Part shown: piece by piece, positions 26,487-37,504 of the stretch | How positions within the stretch are numbered: the stretch's first letter is position 1 | How the letters are laid out: each line of letters starts with the position of its first letter | DNA from: Cryptomeria japonica | Taxonomy: Eukaryota; Streptophyta; Pinopsida; Cupressales; Cupressaceae | Direction: 5' to 3' | DNA: 64,000 nucleotides | NCBI RefSeq assembly: GCF_030272615.1 | Contig: NC_081413.1 | Coordinates: 19,848,285 to 19,912,284 of the forward strand | Made by a program: the position numbers and the translations under genes | The notes under the pieces: generated by a model | Seen by the model: the letters and a program-made list of their open reading frames with translations, nothing else | What the model was told of the DNA's origin: nothing | The model's database searches: none

Positions 26487-26715
26487 GGAGAATGAGAGAG
26501 AAGGGGAGAGATAGAGAGATAGACAAAGAGAGATAGAGACAGAGACAGAGAGAAGGGGGGATAGGGAGAGAGAGGGGTTGAGGAGACAAACAAGGAGAGA
26601 TGGAGAGAAAGAGGGAGAGTGAGCGAGGAATAAAGGAACAAGGAGGGGGAGATAGAGGGGGAGAGAGAAAGAGAGGGGGGATGGGAAAGGGCTCAACGAG
26701 GGAGAGAAGGGGAGC
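26386..26715. repeat. GA-rich purine tract
   Basis: GAGAGA microsatellite runs merging into imperfect purine-only sequence for about 330 bp. Ser/Leu-rich frames on the other strand are artefacts. Confidence 0.95.
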
Positions 26716-26834
26716 ATACTAGTTTATTATTTTCATCTTTTAACCTCATGTTCACTCTTAGGGAGTTATCTGAACTTCATTTTGTAAGAAGTATTAGCAC
26801 TTCTTTTTATATTATAATAATGGTTCATCTTGCC

Positions 26835-29800
26835 ACCTTAAGACACAATATGACCCCTTAGAACACCATATGACCCCCTAGGTGTCGTTAGGGGTCATAT
26901 TGTGTCCTAATGGGTCATTTGGTGTCGTATAACCCCTTAGGACACCATATGGTGACGTTAGGGGTCATATATTGTGCTAAGGGGTCATAGGACATCATAT
27001 GGCCCCTCAGGTGTCGTTAGGGATCATATTGTGTCCTAATAGGTCATATAATGTCTCATGACCCCTTTGGACACCATATGACCCCTTATGGCACCATATG
27101 GTGTCATTATGGGTCGTATGGCATCCTAAACGGTCATATGATGTTTTATGACCCCTTAGCACACTATATGACCCCTTAGGACACCACATTGTGTCATTAG
27201 GGGTCATATGGTGTCTTATGACCTCTTAAGACACCATATGACCCCTAAGGACACTGTTAGGGGTCTTATTGTGTCCTAAGGGGTCATATGGTGTCATATG
27301 ACTCCTTAGGACATCATATGACCCCTTAGGTGTAGGTAGGGGTCATATTGTGTCACATATGACCCCTTAGGACACCATATGGCCCCTTAATACACCAAAT
27401 GGTATCATTAGTATGGTGTCTTAAGGGGTCATCTGGTGTCCTATGACCCCTTAGGACACCAGAACCATTAGGGCTTATATTGTGTCCTAAGGGTTCATAT
27501 GGTGTCCTATGACCCCTTAGGACACCATACGGTGTTGTTAGGGGTGGTATGGTGTCCTAAGGGGTCATATGGTGTCCTATGACCCCTTATGATACCATAT
27601 GACTCCTTAGGTGTGGTTATGGATCATATTGTGCCATAGGGGGTTGAATATGGTGTTCTATGACCCCTTAGGACACCAAATGACCCATTAAGATACCATA
27701 CAGTGTCGTTAGGGGTCGTATGGTGTCTTAAGGGGTCATATGGTGTCATATAACCTCTTAGGACACTATATGGTGTTTTTATGGGTCGTATGGTGTCCTA
27801 AGGGGTCATATGGTGTTCTAAGACCCCTAAGGACACCATATGACACCTTAGGACACCATATAGTGTTCTTGGGGGTTGTATGGTGTGCTAAAGGGTCATA
27901 TGGTGTCCCATGACCCCTTAAAACACCATTTAAACTGTTAGGTATCATTAGGGGTCATATTGTGTCCTATGACCCCTTTGGACACCATATGGTATCATTA
28001 TGGGTTGTATGGTATCCTTAATGGTCATATGATGTTTTATGTTCCCTTAACACACTATATGACCCCTTAGGACACTACATTGTGTCGTTAGGGGTCATAT
28101 GGTGTCTTATGACATCTTACGACACCATATGACCCCTAAAGACACCATTAGGGGTCTTATCATGTCCTAAGGGGTCATATGGTGTCCTATGACTCCTTAG
28201 GACACCATATGACCCCTTAGGTGTAGTTAGGGGTCATATTGTGTCACATATAACCTATTAGGACACCATATCACCCCTTAATACACCATATAATATCATT
28301 AGTATGGTGTCTTAAGGGGTCATAAGGTGTCCTATGAACCCTTAGGACACCAGAACCATAAGGGTTCATATTGTGTCCTAAGGAATTATATGCTATTCTA
28401 TGACCCCTTAGAACACAATACGGTGTTTTTAGGGGTCGTATGGTGTCCTAAGGGGTCATATGTCATCCTATGACCCCTTATGACACCATATGACTCCTTA
28501 GGTGTGGTTATGGATCATATTGTGTCAGAGGGGGTTGAATATGGTGTTCTATGACCCCTTAGGACACAAAATGACCTATTTAAACACCATACAGTGTCAT
28601 TAGGGGTTGTATGGTGTCCTAAGGGGTCATATGGTGTTGTATGACCCCTTAGGACACTTTATGGTCTTGTTATGGGTCGTATGATGTCCTAAGGGATCAT
28701 ATGGTGTTTTATGACCCCTTAGGACACCATATAGTGTTGTTAGGGGTCGTATGATGCACTAAAGGGTCATACGGTGTCTTATGCCCCTTAAAATACCATA
28801 TGATCTATTAAGTGTCGTTAGGGGTCATATGGTGTCCTATGACCCCTTAAGACACCATATGACCCCTAAGAACAACATATGGTGTTGTTATGGGTTGTAT
28901 AGTGTCCTAAGTGGTCATAGGGTGTCCTATGACCCTTTAGGACACCATACAGTGTCATTAGGGGTCGTATGGTGTCCTAAGGGGTCATATGGTGTCCTAT
29001 GACTCCTTAGGACATCGTATGACCCCTTAGGTGTTGTTAGGGGTCATATTATGTCCTAAGGGGTTGAATATGGTGTTCTATAACCCTTTCAGATACCTTA
29101 TGGCCCCTTAGGACACTATATAGTGTCTTTAGGGGTTGTATGGTGTCCTAAGAGTTCATATGGTGTCGTATGACCCCTTAGGATATCATATGGTGTCGTT
29201 ATGGATTTTAGGGAGTCCTAAGGGCTCATATGGTGTTCTATGACCCCTTAAGACACCATATGACCCCTTAAGACACCATATGGCATCGTTAGGGGATGTA
29301 TCATGTGCTAAGGGGTCATGCGGTATCCTATGACCCCTTAAAATATCATATGACCCCTTAAGTGTGGTTAGTGGTCATATTGTGTCCTAAGTGGTCATAT
29401 GGTGTCATGTAACCCCTTAGAACACCATATAACCCCTTATGACACCATATGGTGATGTTAGGGATCCCGTGGTGTTATATGGGGTCATATGGTGTCCTAT
29501 GACCCCTTAGGTGTTGTTAGGGGTCATATTGTGTCTTAACAGGTCTTATGGTGTCCTATGACCCCTTAGGACACCATATGGTATTGTTAGGGGTCGTATG
29601 TTGTGCTAAGGGGCCATATTGTGTCCTAAGGGGTCATAGGATGTCATACGACTCCTTAGGACAACATATGACCCCTTAAGTGTCGTTGGGGGTCATATTT
29701 TGTCCTAAAGGGTCATATGGTGTCATGTGACCCCTAAGGACACCATATGGTGTCATTATGGGTCGTATAGTGTCCTAAGGGGTTATATGGTGTTCTATGA

Positions 29801-30115
29801 CCCCTTGGGACACCATATGACCCCTTAGGACACCATATGGTATCGTTAGGGGTCTTATTGTGTTGTAAGGGGTCATATGATGTTCTATGACCCCTTAGAA
29901 CACCATATGATGTTGGTATGGGTCATATTGTGTCCCGAGGGGTCATATTATGCACGACATGACCCTTTAGGACCATATGTTGTTCATATGGTGTCCTAAG
30001 GGTTTATATGCTATTCCAACACATGTGTTGCCCCTTACGACCCCATATGATACCTAATGACACCATGTGACCCCTAAGAATACCCCTTACAACACTATAT
30101 GACCACTAATGAAAA
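26835..30115. repeat. Satellite array 1: 20-bp unit in both orientations
   Basis: About 3.3 kb made of variants of ATATGACCCCTTAGGACACC and its reverse complement, often in head-to-head pairs through CATATG, with spacer words such as GTCGTTATGGGTCGT. Units are degenerate but recognisable from end to end. The same satellite forms 49075-52475. Because the unit alternates in orientation, almost any stretch can fold on itself. Frames reading G-V-L-R-G-H and Y-D-P-L-G-H-H follow the repeat period and are not genes. Confidence 0.95.
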
Positions 30116-30197
30116 TATTAATAATATATTACATATACATTTATATATTAATACTATATATAACATTTTTATTATATATTAATATATATTGAATATA

Positions 30198-31353
30198 TGG
30201 AAAGCTAATGTACTGAGAGGGGAGGGGTGAATCAGTACTTCAAAACTTTACTGTTAAGCATAAATTGAATAGTGTAGTAACATAATATAATGCTAACACA
30301 AATAAATAACAATCATACATGATTCACTCCATAACACACATATTTTGGTTACGCAGAAACTCTTGGTTAGAGAGAAAAAATATGGTCGGGATGACACCCA
30401 CAACTTCACTACTACAATAATAAAGGTTGTTCGGTTAGAGCTACATATTTAGCTATTTCTGATAGCTTACACTGTTAGGAGTATCAAGATCTGTTAGATC
30501 TAGCTTGCTAAAGGATTTTACAACACTTATTCTAAATGTTGTACCTGGTTAGAGGCTTTACAATTTATAGACTTAGTTAGAGTCTTTTACCCTATTAAAG
30601 GTTTCTCTTACAACTTCAAAATATTACAATAAATCATTACAAATATCTGCAACTTTACATCTAGAATGTTATAGCAGATTCTATGTGCTCAAAATAAGAT
30701 TACCTTTCTTATAGCATACCTCGGTAAACCTTTCTATTTACTCTGTTCCTTGACTATTCTCTGAAATCCTTCTCGGTGACCTCTGTGTCTTTGTAAACTG
30801 TAATAGTCATAACACACTGTGATATCTCATGATTTTCCTTTTTATATTTGTCTTGCTTCACACATACATGCACATATATACTTGTACACATATCTAATCC
30901 TGAATTCATGTTGTATAAATAGATCTCTTATGTCAGTGATCTGGTCCATGCTTCGATCTTACAAACATGATTTCTCGAATGAATAACCATGCAAAATATT
31001 TCATTGGTTAGATGACCTCAAAATCATACACAATCTTAAGTGCAATTTCCAATATGATAATGGTTACTTGTTCCTCGATCTTTGTAACACATTTCCCATA
31101 TATGTCCAGGTTCAGTGATTTTGGTAACACGTTTCACTTGGTGTGTGCTCACTCGGTATATCATTCTTGCTACTCGGTAGACATAGAGTGTTACTTCATA
31201 GAGTGTTCAGTGTATACTACGCTCTGAGACTACTTTCTTCTTTAGCCGACTGCGTTGTGCTTACCAACTGAATGATTCGGTAGAAGTAACTGACTAGAAT
31301 ATATAGAATAACTTTGAACATAAGACTAATGGCAATCTTAGTAAGTAGTAACA
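30198..31353 (-). repeat. 3' LTR of the Sirevirus-like element
   Basis: On the minus strand it begins TGTTACTACTTACTAAG right after the polypurine tract AAAAGGGGAGAT and runs about 1.16 kb. Near the end is TTCACCCCTCCCCTCTCAGT, a phrase often seen at plant copia LTR ends; the exact terminus (TTTCCA at 30198) is estimated. No second copy is in the window. Confidence 0.65.
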
Positions 31354-31661
31354 ATCTCCCCTTTTGACATTAGTTGAGATGTTTGACAAAAACTACTTTC
31401 AAAGTTATAACTCAAAAATCTATATACTTGCAAAATTTGACTAAACTGACAATATATACATTTGTCAATGAAATAGTATATTCAGATATACTCCCCTTAT
31501 CAATATATTGTACATAACTCTAATTTTGCATGCTCGGTGATCAATGTTCTATGTGCTACTCTTGTTCTTTGCTTACTGCTCTGTTCACTACTCGGTATAC
31601 TCCCCCTGTATACTACATTCCCTTGTATACTTTGATATGATACTCACTCCCCCTTTTTGAC
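31354..31661 (-). other. Multiple polypurine-tract motifs
   Basis: Minus-strand AAAAGGGGAGAT (about 31354-31365), ATAAGGGGAG (31491-31500), CAGGGGGA (31601-31608) and AAAAAGGGGGAGT (about 31646-31659). The first abuts the LTR; the others lie up to 300 bp upstream. Confidence 0.75.
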
Positions 31662-31673
31662 AAACATCAAAAT

Positions 31674-34600
31674 TTAGTTACCATTTGGTGGAGGCAACTG
31701 GTCAAAAATGGATTTATACTTTGTCCTTGCTTCGGTGAGGGTGACAAAGAGTGCATCCTTGACACTGTCCATTAAAGAATTTTGTGCTTGAATGTCAACC
31801 AATAGAGAAATTAAGCCATCTAATGTGCTTCCCTCTTGTGTAGTAGATAGGTAAGTGGCTCGGTTGATCTGTTCTTGAACAGAGGACAAGTGTGGAATGA
31901 ATAAGGTTTGAAGAGTCATAATGTCCATCCTTATTTTGTTCTCTTCATTCGTGAGTTCCAATTGTTGAGCCATGAGCTATTGTAACTTTGTATAAAAATT
32001 CTGAACAGAATTGGGCTCAGTGGTCAACTTATTTGAGAGATCGGTGATCTCTTTCTCAATTGCTTCTATTTTATTTTTGATATCTTTAATGAATAAAGAG
32101 AATGTACAGAGTTTCTAAAATAAATAAAGAATGTGCTTGAGTTGATGGGACAACTTAGCAATAAATTTGACAAGTTTAACTTTGCCAAGAGCAATAGCTT
32201 TCTATGCCTCTTCAATCATTTTTGCAGTGAGCTCTTTGTCCTTTAACTTGCTCAAATATTCAGATGCATCTACTCCAGATGTTTCTATCTGATTGAGGAG
32301 TTCATCCAGTTGAATATGGATGGTTGCATTTGTTGACACTGTAGTTGCGGGTAGCATATCTGATAATAGTATCTTTACCTTTTGAAGTACTTTATTTTTC
32401 TTCTGTATGGCCATTTGTTTTTCCTATTTGGCCTTTGCTTTGCATAGTTTGTCAAATTCAATGAGTGTCTGCCCTTTTAATTTTGATATGTCTACATTGG
32501 GCAACACTATTGGTTTTGATATATCCACCTTGAAACTATGCTTTTTCATCTTCTTTTCTTTAGATTTGGCCGGTTGAACCAATACAATAGCTTGGGAGTC
32601 TTTTGGATCCTCAGTAGGTTGCTCGGCGGAGGCAACACTTTTGTCAGTTTCTTTAGCCTTTGTTGAGTCCTTCAGTGGTTCGGTGCTTGGGGTCTCAGTT
32701 GCAACATTTTCAGTGTTAGGAGGATCCTGAGAGGTTTGTTCCCCGGTGGCTTGAGGAGTAGCTTCTCCTTCTGTAGACTTGTGAATCTTTACACCTTGTT
32801 CAGTATCCTTAGGGGCCTCGGTTGCAGCAAAATGAGTGACTGAAGGATAAGGCTGAACTTGTTCCAAAACTAACTCAATAGATACTAGTTTTGCATAGGC
32901 ATTGCCTTCTATCATTTCATGTTCAGGTGCCTCAGTGTCCATGATGTCTTCACCAATTTGTATGGTGTCAGCAGGGTCTTGCTCAGTGACATCAGGATCT
33001 TACTCGGTGACATCAACAATTTCAATTGTAGCTTGCTCACCAGCATCGTTGATTCTAAATATTTCCTGCCACTTCTCTTTTGTCTCATTTTCCACTTCAA
33101 TATACAGACCAGTCATCAATTTTAAGGCTCTTTGTTTGACAAGGAACTTTGTGTTGTGGGTTGTCAAATGTTCTTTTATTTCAACTACCAACATATCTGG
33201 AAAGAGATGTACCAGACTTCTTTCTCTAATCTATTTCTCTGAGTCCATTGCATATTTCCACCTGTTATCACTATGCAAATATAATTCATTTGGAAGTGAC
33301 TTAGATAATTCCAATGGAGCCAATCGGAATTTTAGAAGTGTGCAGATGACAACTTCTTTTATTTGTCTCTTTTCATCATCAAATCTAGATTCATATTTTA
33401 CATATCTGAATGATCCAAATCCACCATATTCTTTCAGATTAGCACATAAATTTTCAACACTATGTACATTTACCTTCTTGCTCTTAACAATCTGAAATTT
33501 ACTTACATCTTCACATTCGGTGTCACTAGACTCTTTTGCCAAAATGAGTCTCCGAGTACAATTCTTATAGGTCTTTGTTACCTTAGGAACAACAATAGTC
33601 TTTGGTTTCTTACTCGGTGACACTACAGATGCTCTTGTGTTTGGGCGCTTTACTGAGGGAGTCGATGATGCCTTTGATGTGTCCTGTTTCTTCCTCTTCA
33701 GAACTTTCCCTTTAGAAAACTTGGTGCTTAGTGTAATAGAAACCTCTTGGGCTTCTGATTCCTCCTCGGTGATTACTAGTGTGCCCTTGATAGGTGTGGA
33801 GGAAGAACCTTCTCCAAATTTCTCTGATAGTGCCTTGATCATCTTTGTTGCTTTTCTTGTAGCTTTTGGTACTACAATGCTCATCTTTACTTTCTCTTTC
33901 ACTTCTTCATATGTTCCATACCTCAGCTCGGTAGCATGCCTTGGTAGTGTAAGAAAGGCATCTATCTGCTATTGTGTGATGTCAAAGTCAATCTCATAAC
34001 CCATAGGTGGCAAAGATTGAGTTCTTGGTTCCACAACATTCACATAACAGTAATCAGTGTCTACTTCAAAACATATGTCATCTTTGTATTTTTCCACTAG
34101 CTGGGGTGGAATTCTATACCTGTTATGCATATTCTCTTGAAACTTGTTGAAATAATCATCCATAATATCATTGAAGTTGTCACCTAGACATTTGATAAAG
34201 TCATTGATTTGATGGGTGACTGGTCGGTGTAGCTCCCAAACTACTTTACCGACTGTTGGAAAGAATTTTTCAAAATAGAAAAACATGCATAATAACAGTG
34301 ATCCAAACTTTAGTGTATTAGCCGAGTTGTTCTTCTTCGGCTTCCTAGTGGTGTTTAGATTCTCAAATAGGTTTTTCAGCAATACTTCACAAAGATCAAT
34401 TTTCATTCCCTTTTTCACAATTTTGTATGCTAAGTTGATTGCTGCACAAGGTACACTGTTTTCCCTTACCGATTGGAAGAAACAATAACCTATCACTCTA
34501 ATAGCAAACTTTAGTTCTGCATCAGTGACATTGTTCAATTTCAGTCCTCTGCAATCTGATTCCACTCCGGTTAAGGTGATCAATTCCTTTTGTGATATCA

Positions 34601-35045
34601 TCTTCTGAGCTCGGGCATGATCATAAATAGGGTAACCGGTGATCAGATGAATGATTTCCTTGGTGATTTTGAATGGTTGCTCCTCTAACCACATGAAATC
34701 ATTGTGAACTCTGCTCAGAACAAACTTGACCCACTAGGGTTTGAAGACACGGGGATAGGTTAGGGCTTCGGTCAATCCCTTGATCTTAATGTGCTCATAC
34801 TTGCTATCCAATTTCCCATCGGTGCACAATTCATCATAGGTGTCTTTGATTTCAACATGACCTAGTTCTTCAACTTGACATTTGGTGAAGAATCTGACAT
34901 CCTCAACTAGTAAAACTTTATCCAAGATGAGTGAAAATGCAATTTTGTCATCCGGTTCTGATGCTACTTTAGGAGTTAAAGAGTATTTTAGTGACGGCTT
35001 TTTAACATTCTTAACAACAACGGGTTCTTGGATCTTCGGTGCCAT
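31674..35045 (-). pseudogene. 1,124-codon retroelement ORF of unknown function, eight in-frame stops
   Basis: From ATG at 35043-35045 (M-A-P-K-I-Q-E-P) to TAA at 31674-31676, one frame is kept throughout. Internal stops begin at 34734, 33969, 33231, 33000, 32424, 32202, 32115 and 31977: seven TAG and one TAA, each one C-to-T step from a Gln codon. Residues 1-360 form a globular-looking domain (I-T-G-Y-P-I-Y-D, V-P-C-A-A-I-N-L-A-Y-K-I-V-K, N-R-Y-R-I-P-P-Q-L-V-E-K-Y). Then come a Lys/Ser-rich basic segment, a second small domain (about 33000-33240), a Thr/Glu/Gln-rich linker with V-T-E-Q-D-P-like repeats, and a C-terminal part likely to form coiled coils. No membrane segment or signal peptide is seen. 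It sits where Sireviruses carry an env-like ORF, but nothing shows an envelope function. Large proteins like the first domain seem common in gymnosperm repeats; that is recollection, not a search. Confidence 0.7.
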
Positions 35046-35691
35046 TGTAGATTTCAGATAAAAATTATCAAAAGATCCTTAGGGTTTGAAAACTTTCAAA
35101 TGACAGACGCTTTTCCTCTTAACAAATATGAAATAAAAATCTTCAACAGATATGATCAGTAAACCAGCTTAACAATGCATTGAGATTGATGTAAATGCCT
35201 TGAATTTCACTTCGGAGGAGGTTTGATCGCCTTAGATTCACTTTTCTCTATTCTCTCGAAAACTTGGTGAGTAAAAAATGACCGCATAAATGCTTTAAGT
35301 ATACAATATACCTTATCGGGCTCCATGCAGGTTAGGTTAAAATATTAAATGCACTCAGTTCCACTAAACCGATTTACTCTCCTTTTTCTGCTTTAACCAA
35401 GTAGCCTGATTTCCTTCATTTACGGACTAGACAGGCCTCCTATAGTTACCGACTTGACAGGTTTCCTGTATAGTGCTTCAAAAGACTTTGATAGAATCTC
35501 AAACTTACTAATACATCTTAGTTATGCAAATTTTGAATTAAGTACATAATAAAATAGGAACTGTTAAGATTGACCTTTGAGAGAGTGCAGTCCCTTCATA
35601 CCTTTACCGATTAATTTGGAATAGGTGCACCTAACTCAGTCGATAAGGTGCATTCTTCATTTGACACAATTTCCTTCTTTTTCCAAATCAT
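35046..35691 (-). other. Spacer between gag remnant and long ORF
   Basis: No frame of note. In a complete element about 4 kb of pol would be expected before the long ORF; here there are only about 650 bp, with no polymerase or integrase motif. Confidence 0.55.
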
Positions 35692-36086
35692 CTATAGTTT
35701 TCCTTTTATTTCTTCAGTGTCTCCTCTAGGTTGATCTGTGCAATCTCTAGCCAAGTGTCCAACTTTGTGATGATGAAAACATGCCATACCAGGATTTCTC
35801 CATGATCTTTGATTGTTCATTCCAAACCTTATAAAGTAGTTTGCACTTATATGTCCATATCTTCCACAACATTCACACCATATCCTTGTATTGTAATCCC
35901 ATGGTGCTGCAGCATATGGTCGGTTAAGTTCTCTGTGAGTTCGGTAGCTTCCAGTATTTGCTCGGTGTGCAAACCACATATAGTTCTTTTGCTTAAACCA
36001 ACACTTCTCGGTACTGTGTCCATATCTATTGCAGTTTTTACAAAACCCTTTGAATTTTGTCTTCTTATAATTGCTAGCAGATTTCT
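35692..36086 (-). pseudogene. Gag C-terminal fragment with three zinc-knuckle-like motifs
   Basis: Open on the minus strand for about 131 codons from the junction at 36086. The first motif is a full C-x2-C-x4-H-x4-C knuckle (C-K-N-C-N-R-Y-G-H-S-T-E-K-C). The second (C-E-C-C-G-R-Y-G-H) has lost its last Cys, and the third (C-F-H-H-H-K-V-G-H-L-A-R-D-C) has His in place of its second Cys. Such multi-knuckle tails bind RNA in retroelement Gag. The upstream capsid part is missing, replaced by an unrelated LTR. Confidence 0.7.
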
Positions 36087-36087
36087 A

Positions 36088-37123
36088 GATCTGGATTATG
36101 AAGGAATGGGCTCTATTTATAGGAAAAATAGAGAAATGGATGGTTGAGATTGACTAATCTCAACAAGGGTTAGGATTGATGGGTTTATGATCCATGTGGA
36201 GGTTTTCAACCCAATCCCAGGATGACAAATGTCAACATGAGATGGCTTGAGAGGAGAGGGAAGAAGCATTAAATGCTTAAAATGACATGAAGGTTATCTT
36301 AGGAGTTAAGATTAGGCTTGAGTTGAATGAGTAAAACCATTATCTAATAAATATTGCCTTTATCCAATGGATAAACTCTTGTGCAAGAGTTAGTGAGGAT
36401 AACCATGGTCAAAGCAATAAATGCTTGAAGAGACCCATGAGTTAAATGGAGGTTGAGTTAGAGAAAAAACATCTAACCATGTGGGCAAGTGGAATTAACC
36501 ATAAATGGTTATGTAAGAGCCATTAATTGTCACGTAAGAGTCATTAGTGGTTTGGAAGACTTTTAGGAGTTAACTTGTTGAATACATAAAACATTAAATG
36601 TTTTTCAAAGACTTTGGAAGCTTTGAGAAGTGACTTCAAGTTGCTTAGGAATGTGACAATATTTAGGAGATGGATTAGGCTAATTAGGAATTATTAGAAG
36701 AATTTAGAAAGTGGTTAGAAGAGTCTAGAAGGGAATTTAGGATTGCAAGTGGGTTTGGTGGGTGAGAGAAAATAGGATTTTAATTAAAATAAAACTAATT
36801 TATTTCAATTGTGGTTGCAACTTGCATTTGTAGGAGAATGCAAGTCGGGGGGAGTAGTTTAGGGATTTAGATAAATGTTTTATTATTTATTTAAAAGAGG
36901 GAAGTGGATTAAATTAAATAAATATGTTTTATTCATTTAATTGATTTAGAATGTAGCTTAATGAATTAATTTAAATAAATTGAATAATTTATTTAATTAA
37001 TAGTAGAAGGGGTTGAGAATGAATTAATTAAATATTAATTTAATTAAATGATTATTGAGAGTTAAACAATCAAATAAATAATAAATATTCATTTAATTAA
37101 GTGGACAGATTTATGTGACTACA
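36088..37123 (-). repeat. 3' LTR (minus), truncated at its end; sister at 2467-3463
   Basis: The minus strand begins TGTAGTCACATAAATC after the polypurine tract CAAAGAGGGGCAAA (37124-37137). It has an AATTAAATAAAT-rich U3 and a TATA box CTATAAATAG (36113-36122), then stops at CCAGATC near 36088, about 30 bp past the TATA box. The sister copy continues for 200 bp beyond that word, so R/U5 is missing here. Confidence 0.8.
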
Positions 37124-37137
37124 TTTGCCCCTCTTTG
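37124..37137 (-). other. Polypurine tract
   Basis: Minus strand CAAAGAGGGGCAAA directly before the LTR start; it shows that the LTR at 36088-37123 is a 3' LTR and that the element body lies to its right. Confidence 0.75.
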
Positions 37138-37432
37138 AGACAGTGTAGTTTATCGTGTCGTTTCAAAGAAAGAAAATATGCGTGAAGAAATATGCCCCAT
37201 AAATATTATTTTAATGGGTGGTATGCCCCCTTGAGGGATGGATCAAAAAAATTTGAAAATTCGGGCAATCTCTCGAAAAGGGATGAGAAGTGGAGGGGAG
37301 GTAGAATAGAAGAAATTAGCAATAATGATGAAAGAATGGAAGAAATTGGAGTTAAAATGAAGAAATGAGAGGCGTTGAAAGTTCATAGGGACCACAGCGG
37401 TGACTGGGGTGAATTAGGGTTAGGGCTGGAGG

Positions 37433-37440
37433 GTATATAT
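37433..37440 (+). promoter_or_regulatory. Candidate TATA box of the antisense PMD gene
   Basis: GTATATAT in a GC-richer setting, about 65 bp before the ATG at 37505 on the plus strand. Confidence 0.45.
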
Positions 37441-37504
37441 GGGGGTGAAGGGGTAAAAATAGGCTCATTTGCATCTATATCCCTGGCAGTTTGGAGCTCT
37501 GACA

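Larger units (their letters stand above)
30198..36086 (-). mobile_element. 3' portion of a Sirevirus-like copia element without pol
   Basis: Minus-strand order: gag zinc-knuckle segment (36086-35692), spacer, a very long frame (35045-31674), several polypurine motifs, LTR (31353-30198). Repeated AGGGGGAG/AAGGGGAG motifs before the 3' LTR are a known Sirevirus hallmark, and an extra frame between pol and the 3' LTR is also known from that group. Here no protease, integrase or reverse transcriptase lies between gag and the long frame, so pol is deleted or the element is a pol-less derivative. The upstream end is cut off by the LTR at 36088-37123. Confidence 0.65.

Noticed and set aside
26181-26717. 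Ser/Leu/Pro-rich 178-codon frame on the minus strand
   Set aside because: It is the translation of a GA/CT microsatellite; no start context or domain.
26835-30115. Reading frames with G-V-L-R-G-H and Y-D-P-L-G-H-H repeats in the satellites (also in 49075-52475)
   Set aside because: They follow the repeat period on both strands and are interrupted wherever units vary; they are by-products of the satellite.
31674-35045. Reassigned UAG codon (stop read as Gln)
   Set aside because: Neighbouring elements also carry TGA and TAA at Arg/Gln sites and some frameshifts, so deamination of methylated cytosines explains the pattern without a variant code.
31674-35045. Envelope glycoprotein in the Sirevirus-like element
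   Set aside because: Position alone suggests it; no signal peptide, membrane segment or cleavage motif is visible.
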